A stretch of 64,000 nucleotides of DNA from Amycolatopsis sp. QT-25. GTDB taxonomy: Bacteria; Actinomycetota; Actinomycetes; Mycobacteriales; Pseudonocardiaceae. A model generated the notes under the pieces. That model was not told the DNA's origin, did not search any database, and was given only the letters and a program-made list of their open reading frames with translations. The stretch lies in the NCBI RefSeq assembly GCF_029369745.1, contig NZ_CP120210.1, forward strand, positions 5,642,001 to 5,706,000, given 5' to 3'. Each line of letters starts with the position of its first letter. The stretch's first letter is position 1. This document shows, one piece after another, positions 53,581-61,894 of this stretch. The translations under genes were made by a program, and so were the position numbers.

Positions 53581-54609
53581 ATGGTGACCACTAGAACCTG
53601 GCCTTCCCTGCTCAACCAGCTCATCGCGCGCGCGGACCTGTCCGAGGAGGACACCGCGTGGGCGATGGACCAGATCATGAGCGGGGCGGCGACGCCCTCC
53701 CAGATCGCCGGGTTCGCCGTCGCGCTGCGCGCGAAGGGTGAGACACCGGCGGAGATCTCCGGCATGGCCGACGCCATGCTGGCGCACGCCAAACGGGTGA
53801 CGATCGACAGGCCGTCGGTGGACATCGTCGGCACCGGTGGCGACCGGTCCAATTCGGTCAACATCTCCACCATGTCCACGGTGGTGACGGCCGCGGCCGG
53901 CGCCCCGGTGGCCAAGCACGGCAACCGGAGCGCCTCGTCGAAGTCCGGCGCGGCCGACGTGCTGGAGGAGCTGGGCGTCACCATCGACCTGCCGCCCGAG
54001 ACCGTCCAGCGCAGCGTGAACGAGCTGGGCATCGGCTTCTGCTTCGCGCCGAAGTTCCACCCCGCCCTGCGCCACGCCGGTCCGACGCGCGGCGAACTCG
54101 GCGTGCCGACGACGTTCAACCTGCTGGGCCCGCTCACCAACCCCGCGCAACCGCGCAGTTCGCTCATCGGCTGCGCGTACGAGGACAAGACCCGCGTACT
54201 CGCCGAGGTGTTCGCGCGGCGCGGGATGACCGTGCTGCTCGTGCGCGGCGACGACGGGCTGGACGAGATCACCACCACGACCACGAGCTCGGTGTGGGTG
54301 GTCTCCGGCGGCGAGATCACCGAGCGGAGCTTCGACCCCGCGTCGCTGGACATCGCCCGCGCGACCGCGGAAGACCTGCGCGGCGGCGACGCGGCGCACA
54401 ACGCCGAGGTGTTCCGGCAGGTGATGGCCGGGAAGACCGGGCCGGTGCGGGACGCCGTGCTGCTCAACTCGGCGGCCGCGCTGGCGGCTTTCACCGGGTT
54501 CTCGGGTTCGCTGGAAGACGACCTGGCCGCCGGGCTCGCGCGGGCGGCCTCCGCCGTCGATTCGGGGGCGGCGGCCGACCTGTTGAACCGGTGGATCGCC
54601 TTCGCCTGA
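53581..54609 (+). CDS. trpD: Anthranilate phosphoribosyltransferase
   Basis: 342 aa from ATG 53581 with TGGAGGA upstream. It transfers phosphoribose from PRPP to anthranilate in tryptophan synthesis. Motifs: GTGGDRSNSVNIST (PRPP loop), KHGNRSASSKSGAADVLEELG and HPALRHAGPTRGELGVPTTFNLLGPLTNP, in pieces the family signature. Monocistronic here, next to the cox/qcr genes as in M. tuberculosis Rv2192c. Confidence 0.97.
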   Translation: MVTTRTWPSLLNQLIARADLSEEDTAWAMDQIMSGAATPSQIAGFAVALRAKGETPAEISGMADAMLAHAKRVTIDRPSVDIVGTGGDRSNSVNISTMSTVVTAAAGAPVAKHGNRSASSKSGAADVLEELGVTIDLPPETVQRSVNELGIGFCFAPKFHPALRHAGPTRGELGVPTTFNLLGPLTNPAQPRSSLIGCAYEDKTRVLAEVFARRGMTVLLVRGDDGLDEITTTTTSSVWVVSGGEITERSFDPASLDIARATAEDLRGGDAAHNAEVFRQVMAGKTGPVRDAVLLNSAAALAAFTGFSGSLEDDLAAGLARAASAVDSGAAADLLNRWIAFA

Positions 54610-54618
54610 CCCTCACGA

Positions 54619-54677
54619 CGTGCCATGAAGGGGCCTTTCCTCGCAAATTTTGCGAGGAAAGGCCCCTTCATGGCACG
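54619..54677. repeat. 59-bp palindrome between trpD and a GlxA gene
   Basis: 29-bp perfect arms (ends CGTGCCATGAAGGGGCC) with one T at the centre. It follows trpD by 9 bp and precedes the stop of the convergent GlxA gene by 9 bp: a bidirectional terminator. The CATGAAGG core links it to the other palindrome families. Confidence 0.8.
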
Positions 54678-54686
54678 AGGCGACCC

Positions 54687-55652
54687 CTACGAAGCGGTGC
54701 TGAAACGCGCCCGGTAAGCCGTAGGTGTCAGTCCCGTAGCCCGCCGAAGCTGCGTACGCAGGTTCGCAGCGGTACCGAATCCCGAAGCCCGCGCCACCCG
54801 GTCCAGCCGCTGCTCCCCGCGCTCGATCAACCGGCACGCCAGCGCGATCCGTTCGGTGGTGAGCCACGCCAGCGGCGTCGTGCCCAGTTCGGCCCGGAAC
54901 CGCCGGTGCAGCGTCGCCTGGCTGGAGGCCGCCCGTGCGGCGAGGTCGGCGACGGTGAGCGGCCGGTCCAGCCGTTCCCGCGCCCAGGCGAGCACCGGCG
55001 CCAGGGAGGTGTCCGGTACCGGCGGCAACGGGCGTTCGACGAACTGCCGCTGGCCACCGTCGCGGTGCCCGGCGAACACCAGCCGCCTGCTCACCGCGTT
55101 GGCGATCTCGGCGCCGTGGTCCCGGCTGATCAGGTGCAGGCCCAGATCGAGCGCGGCCGCGCTGCCCGCCGCGGTCAGCACGTCGCCGTCGTCGACGAAG
55201 AGGACGTCCGGCTCCAGCAGAACTTCGGGATACAGCTCACGGAAGAGTTCCGCCCACTTCCAATGGGTCGTCGCGCGCCGTCCGTCCAGTACGCCCGCCC
55301 GCGCGAGGGTGAAGGCGCCGGTGCAGAAGCTCACCAGCCGGGCTCCCCGCGCGGCCGCGTCGCGGATGGCCGTCAGCACCGGTTCCCGGGCCGGGCCCTC
55401 CGGATCGGGCCGGTTCGGCACGATCACCGTGTCGGCGGCCTCCACGGCTTCGAGCCCGGCGATGCCGGTGAGCGTGAACATCCCCAGGTGCATCCGCACG
55501 GACGGCTCGGCCGCGCACAGCGTGAAGCCGTACCAGGGCCGGTCCAGTTCCGGCCGCCGCAGGCCGAAGAGCTCGGTCGCGACCCCCAGTTCGAAAGGGT
55601 TGGATCCCTCGTCCACCAGGACGGCGACCTCGTGCGAGAAATCATGCGACAT
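54687..55652 (-). CDS. GlxA-family transcriptional regulator (DJ-1/PfpI plus AraC HTH), copy 1
   Basis: 321 aa. Residues about 8-175 are a DJ-1/PfpI-like domain (VAVLVDEGSNPFELGVATELFG, VSFCTGAFTLARAG with the usual Cys); residues about 220-315 are an AraC-type double helix-turn-helix (TVADLAARAASSQATLHRRFR, LDRVARASGFGTAANLRTQLRRATG). The family binds DNA; the DJ-1 part likely senses a small ligand. Divergent from the cupin gene, starts 52 bp apart. Confidence 0.92.
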   Translation of the reverse strand: MSHDFSHEVAVLVDEGSNPFELGVATELFGLRRPELDRPWYGFTLCAAEPSVRMHLGMFTLTGIAGLEAVEAADTVIVPNRPDPEGPAREPVLTAIRDAAARGARLVSFCTGAFTLARAGVLDGRRATTHWKWAELFRELYPEVLLEPDVLFVDDGDVLTAAGSAAALDLGLHLISRDHGAEIANAVSRRLVFAGHRDGGQRQFVERPLPPVPDTSLAPVLAWARERLDRPLTVADLAARAASSQATLHRRFRAELGTTPLAWLTTERIALACRLIERGEQRLDRVARASGFGTAANLRTQLRRATGLTPTAYRARFSTAS

Positions 55653-55704
55653 ATGCGATTCCTAGCACTCACTTCTCCGGCGGTCCAGCGGCCAGGATCG
55701 GATC

Positions 55705-56100
55705 ATGAGCAAGCAACCGATCGATCTGCGGACCGCGCTGGCCGGATTCGACGAGATCTGGAGCCCGCGGATCGTCGCGCACGTCAACGACTACGACGTC
55801 CGTCTCGCCAAGGTCGCGGGCGAGCACGTCTGGCACGTCCACGAGCACACCGACGAGTTCTTCCTCGTCCTCGACGGCACTCTGGGCATCGCGTTGCGCG
55901 AGCAGGAGGGCGAACGGGTCGTCACGCTGCCCCGCGGCTCCGTGTTCGTCGTCCCGCGCGGCACTTTCCACAAACCGTCCTCGGTGGACGGGGCGTCGCT
56001 GTTGCTGTTCGAACCGACCGGGACGCTCACCGTCGGCGACGAGCACGACGAGGTCCCCGACCACGTCCATGTCACCGTCGGGCAGGAAATCTCCTTCTAG
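55705..56100 (+). CDS. Cupin-domain protein
   Basis: 131 aa. A single cupin barrel with HVWHVHEHTDEFFLVLDG (metal-ligand His residues and Glu), LPRGSVFVVPRGTFHKP and no second domain. Substrate or role unknown. Its TAG stop and the TAG of the convergent GlxA copy 2 share the sequence CTAG, so the two genes overlap tail-to-tail by 4 bp. Flanked by two GlxA regulators, one of which probably controls it. Confidence 0.88.
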   Translation: MSKQPIDLRTALAGFDEIWSPRIVAHVNDYDVRLAKVAGEHVWHVHEHTDEFFLVLDGTLGIALREQEGERVVTLPRGSVFVVPRGTFHKPSSVDGASLLLFEPTGTLTVGDEHDEVPDHVHVTVGQEISF

Positions 56101-57059
56101 CCGACGGAAAACGTCCTGCGATAGGCACTCGGGCTGGTCCCGCGCAGCTTGCCGAACTGATGCCGCAGGGCCGCGGCGGAGGCGTATCCGCAGGCGACCG
56201 CGATGTCCTCGATGGACAGTCGACCCTCCTCGAGCAGCGACTGCGCGCGATCGAGGCGGCGTTCGGTGAGCCACCGGTGCGGCGTCGTACCGGTGGCCGC
56301 CGAGAACCGGCGCAGGAACGTGCGCTCCCCCAGGCCACTGCGCCGGGCGAGTTCCGCGACGGTGAACGGCCGGTCCAGCCGTCGCTCGATCCATTCGAGC
56401 GCTTCGGCGAGCACGGTGTCGTCCGGCGCGGCGGTCTCGGGCACCGGAGCCTGCACGAACTGCGCCTGCCCGCCGACCCGGTGCGGCGCCGCGACCATCC
56501 GCCTCGCCAGCGTGGTGGCCGCCGCGACACCGCGCAGTTCCCGCACCAGATGCAGGCACAGATCGACGGCGGCGACCGTCCCCGCGCTGGTGAGGACGCC
56601 GCCGTCGTCGACGTACAGCGCCTTCGGGTCGACCTTCGCGGCCGGGAAGCGCGACCGGAACTCCTGCTCGTAGACCCAGTGGACGGTGCAGTCGCGTCCG
56701 TCGAGAAGCCCCGCGTAGCCGAGCGAGAAAACCCCCGCGCAGAAGCCGGCGACCCAGGCGCCCCGGCTCGCCGCGTCGCGGAGGACCTCGAGCACCGGTT
56801 CCGGCGGGCACGCGCTGCGCGGCGCGCAGGTCGGCACGATCAGCAGATCGGCGGACGCCGCGAAATCCAGGCTCCGCAGGCCGTCGAGCCCGAATCCGGA
56901 CCAGCTCACGACGTTCTCGCCGCCGGGCGAGCAGACCGCGAAATCCCAGCCCTCGATGCCGTCGGCGCTGCGATCGGTGCCGAAGACCTCACACGCGACG
57001 CCGAGCTCGAACGGCGAAACCCGGTCGGCGAGCACCACCGCGACCCTCTTCACGTCCAT
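56097..57059 (-). CDS. GlxA-family transcriptional regulator, copy 2
   Basis: 320 aa with the same layout as copy 1: DJ-1/PfpI-like domain (VAVVLADRVSPFELGVACEVFG, GFCAGVFSLGYAG with Cys) and AraC HTH (TVAELARRSGLGERTFLRRFSAATGT, IEDIAVACGYASAAALRHQF). It diverges from the EamA transporter gene with 82 bp between starts, and so may control it. Confidence 0.92.
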   Translation of the reverse strand: MDVKRVAVVLADRVSPFELGVACEVFGTDRSADGIEGWDFAVCSPGGENVVSWSGFGLDGLRSLDFAASADLLIVPTCAPRSACPPEPVLEVLRDAASRGAWVAGFCAGVFSLGYAGLLDGRDCTVHWVYEQEFRSRFPAAKVDPKALYVDDGGVLTSAGTVAAVDLCLHLVRELRGVAAATTLARRMVAAPHRVGGQAQFVQAPVPETAAPDDTVLAEALEWIERRLDRPFTVAELARRSGLGERTFLRRFSAATGTTPHRWLTERRLDRAQSLLEEGRLSIEDIAVACGYASAAALRHQFGKLRGTSPSAYRRTFSVG

Positions 57060-57141
57060 CCGGGCAGTGTGTCACAAGTTTTGCGGTCGATGTCATTTCT
57101 GACACTGGCTGAGCGCGGCCGCCAGAGCGAAAGTGATCACC

Positions 57142-58035
57142 ATGAACAAGAACAACCCCCTGCTGCAGTGGACGGCCGCGATGGCGCTGTCCGGCACGAT
57201 CGGCGCCGTCGTCCTCGAAAGCGGTGCCGACGCGCCCGCCGTCGCGTTCGCCAGAAGTCTTGTCGGCGGCCTGCTGCTCCTGGTGTGGAGCGCTGCTCGC
57301 GGCTGGCTTCGCCCGTGGACCCTCAGCCGCCGTGACCTGCTGCTCGCCGTGCTCGGCGGGCTGTTCCTGGTCGGGAACTGGGTGCTGTTGTTCGCCTCGT
57401 ACGCGCTGTCGTCGATCTCGGTGAGCACCGTCGTGTACCACACGCAGCCGCTGATGCTGGTCGGTCTCGCCGCGGCGTTCCTCGGCGAGAAGATGGCGAA
57501 GAGCCAGCTGATCAGGGCGCTGATCGCGTTCGGCGGGGTGGCGCTCATCTCCCTGTCCGCGCACGGTGCGGACGGGAAACCGGTACGACTGGAAGGGATC
57601 GCGCTCGCCCTCGGCGCGGCCGCGCTCTACGCCGGTGCCTCGTTCGTGGCGAAGCAGCTCAAACACCTGCGCCCGCACGTCCTGGCGGCTGTCCAGCTGG
57701 CGACCGGCACGATCGTGCTCGCCCCCGCGCTGCTCGTCACGCCGCTGCCCACGGACACCTCGGGGCTGCTGTGGCTGGTCCTGCTCGGAACGGTGCACAC
57801 CGCGCTGATGTACGTCCTGATGTACGCGAGCATCGGCAAGCTGCCGACCGCGACGGTGGCGCTGCTGTCCTACGTCTATCCCGTGGTCGCGGTGGTGGTG
57901 GACGTCCTCGCCTACGGGCACCGGCCGGCGTGGCCGGAGATCGCGGGGATGCTGGCCGTCCTGGCGGCGGCGCTGGCACCGAAGCGAGCGGTCAAGCCCG
58001 AAGCGAAGGAAGCGCCACTCCCCGCCCGCTCTTGA
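57142..58035 (+). CDS. EamA/RhtA-family transporter (DMT superfamily)
   Basis: About 297 aa from ATG 57142 (GTG 57133 is an alternative). Ten hydrophobic helices in two EamA repeats are visible (first about 10-135, second about 150-285). The family exports amino acids or other small metabolites. It is a member of the inserted GlxA-cupin-EamA cassette and diverges from GlxA copy 2. Confidence 0.9.
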   Translation: MNKNNPLLQWTAAMALSGTIGAVVLESGADAPAVAFARSLVGGLLLLVWSAARGWLRPWTLSRRDLLLAVLGGLFLVGNWVLLFASYALSSISVSTVVYHTQPLMLVGLAAAFLGEKMAKSQLIRALIAFGGVALISLSAHGADGKPVRLEGIALALGAAALYAGASFVAKQLKHLRPHVLAAVQLATGTIVLAPALLVTPLPTDTSGLLWLVLLGTVHTALMYVLMYASIGKLPTATVALLSYVYPVVAVVVDVLAYGHRPAWPEIAGMLAVLAAALAPKRAVKPEAKEAPLPARS

Positions 58036-58052
58036 TGCGCTGAACGCGAAAA

Positions 58053-58086
58053 CGGCGCCCCACTCCCCTCAGGGAACGGGGCGCCG
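58053..58086. terminator. Bidirectional terminator between EamA gene and ctaF
   Basis: 9-bp perfect stem CGGCGCCCC (58053-58061) and GGGGCGCCG (58078-58086) with a 16-nt loop, between the convergent EamA stop (58035) and ctaF stop (58103). Confidence 0.75.
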
Positions 58087-58102
58087 CTTCGGCGTCAGAA
58101 CG

Positions 58103-58522
58103 TCACTCGTGGTTCGGGCCGGTGTGGTACTCGAACACCAGCCCGCCGATGGCGACGATCACCAGGCCCAGCGCGATGATCAGCATCCAGACGTGGAAGA
58201 ACGCGAGCGCGACACCGGTCAGCGCGGCGGCCGCCGCGAGACCGATCGGCCAGTAGCTGCCCGGGCTGAAGAAGCCCAGCTCACCGGCGCCGTCGCTGAT
58301 CTCGGCGTCTTCCCGGTCCTCCGGCCGCGGCTCGATGCGCCGCGCGACGAACTGCAGGTAGCTCCCGGCCAGGAAGGCCAGGCCACCGGTGAGGATCAGG
58401 GCCACCACTCCGACCGGCTCGACGCCGTCCCGGGTCATCGTTCCGGTCATGTACGCGTAGATACCCGCCACGACGACGGAGAAGACCGCGACGAGGAAGA
58501 AAATCCGTCCTTCGACCTTCAT
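58103..58522 (-). CDS. ctaF: Cytochrome c oxidase subunit IV (CtaF)
   Basis: 139 aa, with four hydrophobic segments, one with FFSPGSYWPIGLAAA. Small subunit IV of actinobacterial aa3 oxidase, corresponding to Rv2199c. It lies 40 bp downstream of ctaC on the same strand, as expected. Confidence 0.92.
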   Translation of the reverse strand: MKVEGRIFFLVAVFSVVVAGIYAYMTGTMTRDGVEPVGVVALILTGGLAFLAGSYLQFVARRIEPRPEDREDAEISDGAGELGFFSPGSYWPIGLAAAAALTGVALAFFHVWMLIIALGLVIVAIGGLVFEYHTGPNHE

Positions 58523-58562
58523 GGACGTTGCCTCACTCCTGTTTCGGGCTCGAACAGCCGGG

Positions 58563-59501
58563 TCAGTTGGACGCGACCCGCGCGGTGCGGTCGGTGTTGA
58601 ACGGGGTGGTGGTGACGGCGTAGGGCGAGCACAGTTCGCCGCAGTTCATCGCGGCCAGCGCCTCGGGAGCCGTGTTCGGCTTGCCGCTCTTCGGGTTCAC
58701 CGCGCCGCGGAGCTGGATGTACTGCGCGTACTTGTCCGGCGACAGCGCCCTGACCTCGAAGTTCATCCCCGAGTGGTAGGTGCCGCACAGTTCCGCGCAG
58801 CGGCCGACGAACGAACCTTCCTTGTCGATCGAGTTCTGGAAGGTGAAGTCCTGGTTGTTCTTCTCCGGGTCCGGCATGACGTCCCGCTTGAAGTGGAACT
58901 CCGGCACCCAGAACGAGTGGATGACGTCGGCCGACCGCAGGTTGTACTGGATCGTCTTGTTCGTCGGCAGGACGAGCAGCGGGATCTCGGTCGAGCTGCC
59001 GACCGTGGTGATCTCGGGGTCGTCGTGGTTCTTGGAGTCGCTCTTGTACTTGAACTCCCAGTTCCACTGGAACGCGACGACGTCGACCGTGACGTCCGGG
59101 TTCTCCGTCTCGGCGAGCACGCGGTTCTCGGTGGTCGCGGTGAAGAAGAACAGCACGCAGACCATGATCGTCGGGACGACGACCGTGAAGATCTCCAGCG
59201 GGATGTTGTACTGGAACTGACGGGGCAGTTCCTCCTCCGCGCCGTCGGTGGTCTTCTTCTTGCGGTGGAAGAGGGCGGTCCAGAAGATCAGCGCCCAGAC
59301 GATGACACCGACGACCAGCGCGGCGACGACCGTCCACGTCCACAGGGTGCGCATGTCGTGCGCCTGCGGGGTCACCCCGACGGGCCAGCCGAAGCGGAGG
59401 ATCTCGTCCCCGGAACAGCCCGTCGCGGTCAGCATCACCAGCGCGGCGAGCGCTGCGACGCGACCAGCCCGCTTAACCGGGATGCGCTCTGGATTTCCCA
59501 C
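58563..59501 (-). CDS. ctaC: Cytochrome c oxidase subunit II
   Basis: 312 aa from GTG 59501. The start is chosen because it gives a lipoprotein signal with a lipobox around Cys29 (MLTATGC). Two membrane helices (about 55-80, 100-125) are followed by a cupredoxin domain with the CuA site CAELCGTYHSGM and an upstream His in HSFWVPEFHF. Accepts electrons from the cytochrome bc1 complex. Divergent from asnB. Confidence 0.96.
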   Translation of the reverse strand: MGNPERIPVKRAGRVAALAALVMLTATGCSGDEILRFGWPVGVTPQAHDMRTLWTWTVVAALVVGVIVWALIFWTALFHRKKKTTDGAEEELPRQFQYNIPLEIFTVVVPTIMVCVLFFFTATTENRVLAETENPDVTVDVVAFQWNWEFKYKSDSKNHDDPEITTVGSSTEIPLLVLPTNKTIQYNLRSADVIHSFWVPEFHFKRDVMPDPEKNNQDFTFQNSIDKEGSFVGRCAELCGTYHSGMNFEVRALSPDKYAQYIQLRGAVNPKSGKPNTAPEALAAMNCGELCSPYAVTTTPFNTDRTARVASN

Positions 59502-59693
59502 TGCGCCTCGCCCTTTCACCCAGAGCCTCCTCGACCGATCTTCGTGACAGCCGGAGCCTAGCCGAGTTGCGGCGCCGCGCTGACCAAGGGGTGACCCCGA
59601 CACCCGTATCCCCCACCACATCCGGGTGTACACACCCACCGGCATACTGGGCCCTTCTCCCCGCTCGGCCAACAAGAGGTGTGTGAACTAGAC
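59502..59693. promoter_or_regulatory. Divergent promoter region of ctaC and asnB
   Basis: 192 bp between the two GTG starts; it must hold both promoters. AAGAGG lies about 16 bp before the asnB start. No conserved operator was recognised. Confidence 0.4.
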
Positions 59694-61628
59694 GTGTGCG
59701 GCCTGCTTGGACTGATCTGTTCGACCGAAGCCGACGCTGCGAGCGCCCGTGACGCCGTCGACGCGGCCATGCGCTGCCAGCGGCACCGCGGCCCCGACGA
59801 GCACGACACCTGGGCCGACGCCGAGGTGGTCTACGGCTTCAACCGGCTGGCCTTCATCGACGTCGACCACGCCCACCAGCCGCTGATCTGGGGCCCGCCG
59901 GAGGCTCCCGAGCGCTACACGCTGAACTTCAACGGCGAGATCTACAACTACCGAGAGCTGCGCGACGAGCTGGCCGCGGAGCACGGTGCGAAATTCGCCA
60001 CAGAAGGTGACGGCGAGGCGATCGTCGCGGCCTACCACTACCTCGGCGACGCCGCGGTGAAGAAGCTGCGCGGGATGTTCGCCTTCATGATCTGGGACTC
60101 CCAGGAGAAGGTCGTCTTCGGCGCACGTGACCCGTTCGGCATCAAGCCGCTGTTCTACTCGGCCGGCCCCGGCAAGGTCGCCTTCTCGAGTGAGAAGAAG
60201 AGTCTCCTGGAGCTTTCGGGCGTGCTCGGCGTCGAGGAGGAGCTGGACAAGACGGCCCTGCAGCACTACCTGGTGCTGCAGTACGTGCCCGAACCCGAGA
60301 CGCTGCACACCGGGATCCGCCGCGTCGAGTCCGGCACCTCGTTCCGGCTGGTGCCGGGCGGGGACGTGGAGTTCACCCGCTACTTCCATCCGCAGTTCAC
60401 CGCGAAGCCGGTCAGCGGCCAGGCCGAGGCGGACGCGCTGTACGAGCGGATCGCCGACGTGATGCGCGACTCGGTCGGCAAGCACATGATCTCCGACCCG
60501 GACGTCACGGTCGGCGCGTTCCTCTCCGGCGGGATCGACTCCACCGCGACCGCGACGCTGGCGAAGGAGCACAACCCCAACCTCATCGCGTTCACCAGTG
60601 GATTCGATCGCCAGGGTTACTCCGAGGTCGACGTCGCCGCCGAGACGGCCGCCGCGATCGGGGTGAAGCACGTGGTCCGGGTGGTGTCGGCCGAGGAGAT
60701 GATGGAGGCGATGCCGCTGATCGTCTGGTACCTGGACGATCCGGTGGCCGACCCGGCGCTCGTACCGCTGTGGTTCATCGCCCGCGAAGCGCGCAAGCAC
60801 GTCAAGGCCGTGCTGTCCGGCGAAGGCGCCGACGAGCTCTTCGGCGGCTACACCGTCTACAACGAGCCGATCTCCCTGGCACCGTTCGAGAAGATCCCCG
60901 GCGGGGTGCGCAAGATCCTCGGGAAGGTCTCCACGAAGATCCCGGAGGGCACCCGCGGCAAGGACCTGCTGCGGCGGGGGGCGCTGCCGCTGGAGGACCG
61001 CTACTACGGCAACGCCCGCAACTTCCGCGACGAGCAGCTCCGGAAGGTGCTGCGCACCTACCGGGAAGGCGTCGGTTTCAAGGACGTCACCGCCCCCTGG
61101 TACCGGGTTTCCGAAGGCTGGGACCCGGTCGCGCGGATGCAGCACGTCGACCTGTTCACCTGGCTGCGCGGCGACATCCTGGTCAAGGCCGACAAGGTGA
61201 CCATGGCGAACTCGCTGGAACTGCGCGTGCCGTTCCTCGACTCCGAGGTGTTCAAGGTCGCCGCGACCATTCCCGTCGACCAGAAGCTCACGCACGGCAC
61301 CAGCAAGTACGCGCTGCGCCAGGCGCTGGCGAAGATCATCCCCGGGCACGTGCTCAACCGGCGCAAGCTCGGCTTCCCGGTGCCGATCCGGCTGTGGCTG
61401 CGCGACGAGATGTACGACTGGGCCAAGGGCATCATCGCCGACTCCCGGACCGACGCGCTGATCGACAAGAAGGCCGCCCTCGCACTGCTCGACGAGCACA
61501 AGGAGGGCCAGCACGACCGCAGCCGCCAGCTCTGGGCGCTGTTGATGTTCATGCTGTGGCACGGCATCTTCGTGGAGAACCGCATCAAGCCCGAGGTGCC
61601 GGAACCCGTCTACCCGGTGAAGCTCTAG
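59694..61628 (+). CDS. asnB: Asparagine synthase (glutamine-hydrolysing)
   Basis: 644 aa from GTG 59694, which places the catalytic Cys directly after Met, as needed for the N-terminal glutaminase. GLLGLI, RHRGPDEHD and NGEIYNY mark the glutaminase domain (to about 200). The synthetase domain has SGGIDSTATA (ATP pyrophosphate loop, about residue 281) and GEGADELFGGY. Converts aspartate, glutamine and ATP to asparagine. Corresponds to Rv2201 next to ctaC. Confidence 0.97.
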   Translation: MCGLLGLICSTEADAASARDAVDAAMRCQRHRGPDEHDTWADAEVVYGFNRLAFIDVDHAHQPLIWGPPEAPERYTLNFNGEIYNYRELRDELAAEHGAKFATEGDGEAIVAAYHYLGDAAVKKLRGMFAFMIWDSQEKVVFGARDPFGIKPLFYSAGPGKVAFSSEKKSLLELSGVLGVEEELDKTALQHYLVLQYVPEPETLHTGIRRVESGTSFRLVPGGDVEFTRYFHPQFTAKPVSGQAEADALYERIADVMRDSVGKHMISDPDVTVGAFLSGGIDSTATATLAKEHNPNLIAFTSGFDRQGYSEVDVAAETAAAIGVKHVVRVVSAEEMMEAMPLIVWYLDDPVADPALVPLWFIAREARKHVKAVLSGEGADELFGGYTVYNEPISLAPFEKIPGGVRKILGKVSTKIPEGTRGKDLLRRGALPLEDRYYGNARNFRDEQLRKVLRTYREGVGFKDVTAPWYRVSEGWDPVARMQHVDLFTWLRGDILVKADKVTMANSLELRVPFLDSEVFKVAATIPVDQKLTHGTSKYALRQALAKIIPGHVLNRRKLGFPVPIRLWLRDEMYDWAKGIIADSRTDALIDKKAALALLDEHKEGQHDRSRQLWALLMFMLWHGIFVENRIKPEVPEPVYPVKL

Positions 61629-61636
61629 CCACGACC

Positions 61637-61676
61637 CTGCGTGCCTGCACCGTGCAGCCGGTGCAGGCACGCAGGA
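61637..61676 (+). terminator. Strong terminator after asnB
   Basis: 16-bp perfect stem (61637-61652 and 61661-61676) with an 8-nt loop, 8 bp after the asnB stop. Confidence 0.8.
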
Positions 61677-61850
61677 TGGACTTCGTCCTCCTGCACGGCA
61701 CGAGGGACGGCCGGTAGTGGCCCGTTCCGGATCCGGGGTGCTCTTTCCCTCGATCGCCCGCATTCCCACTTTCGCGGGCGGGCGGAGCCCGTTGCTCAAG
61801 GAACTGGGCCGTCGCGTGTCCCCATCCCCTCATCGGCCGGCGAACACGCG

Positions 61851-61874
61851 TCCCTCAAGAAGGCCTTCACGGAC
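61851..61874. repeat. Half copy of the GTCCGTGAAGG palindrome
   Basis: 24 bases (TCCCTCAA...GGCCTTCACGGAC) match the right arm of the 46676-47987 repeat at 22 of 24 positions. No left arm is present, so it is a truncated member. It lies 20 bp before the stop of the adenosine-kinase-like gene. Confidence 0.65.
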
Positions 61875-61894
61875 TCACGAACTGCCGCTTCGGC

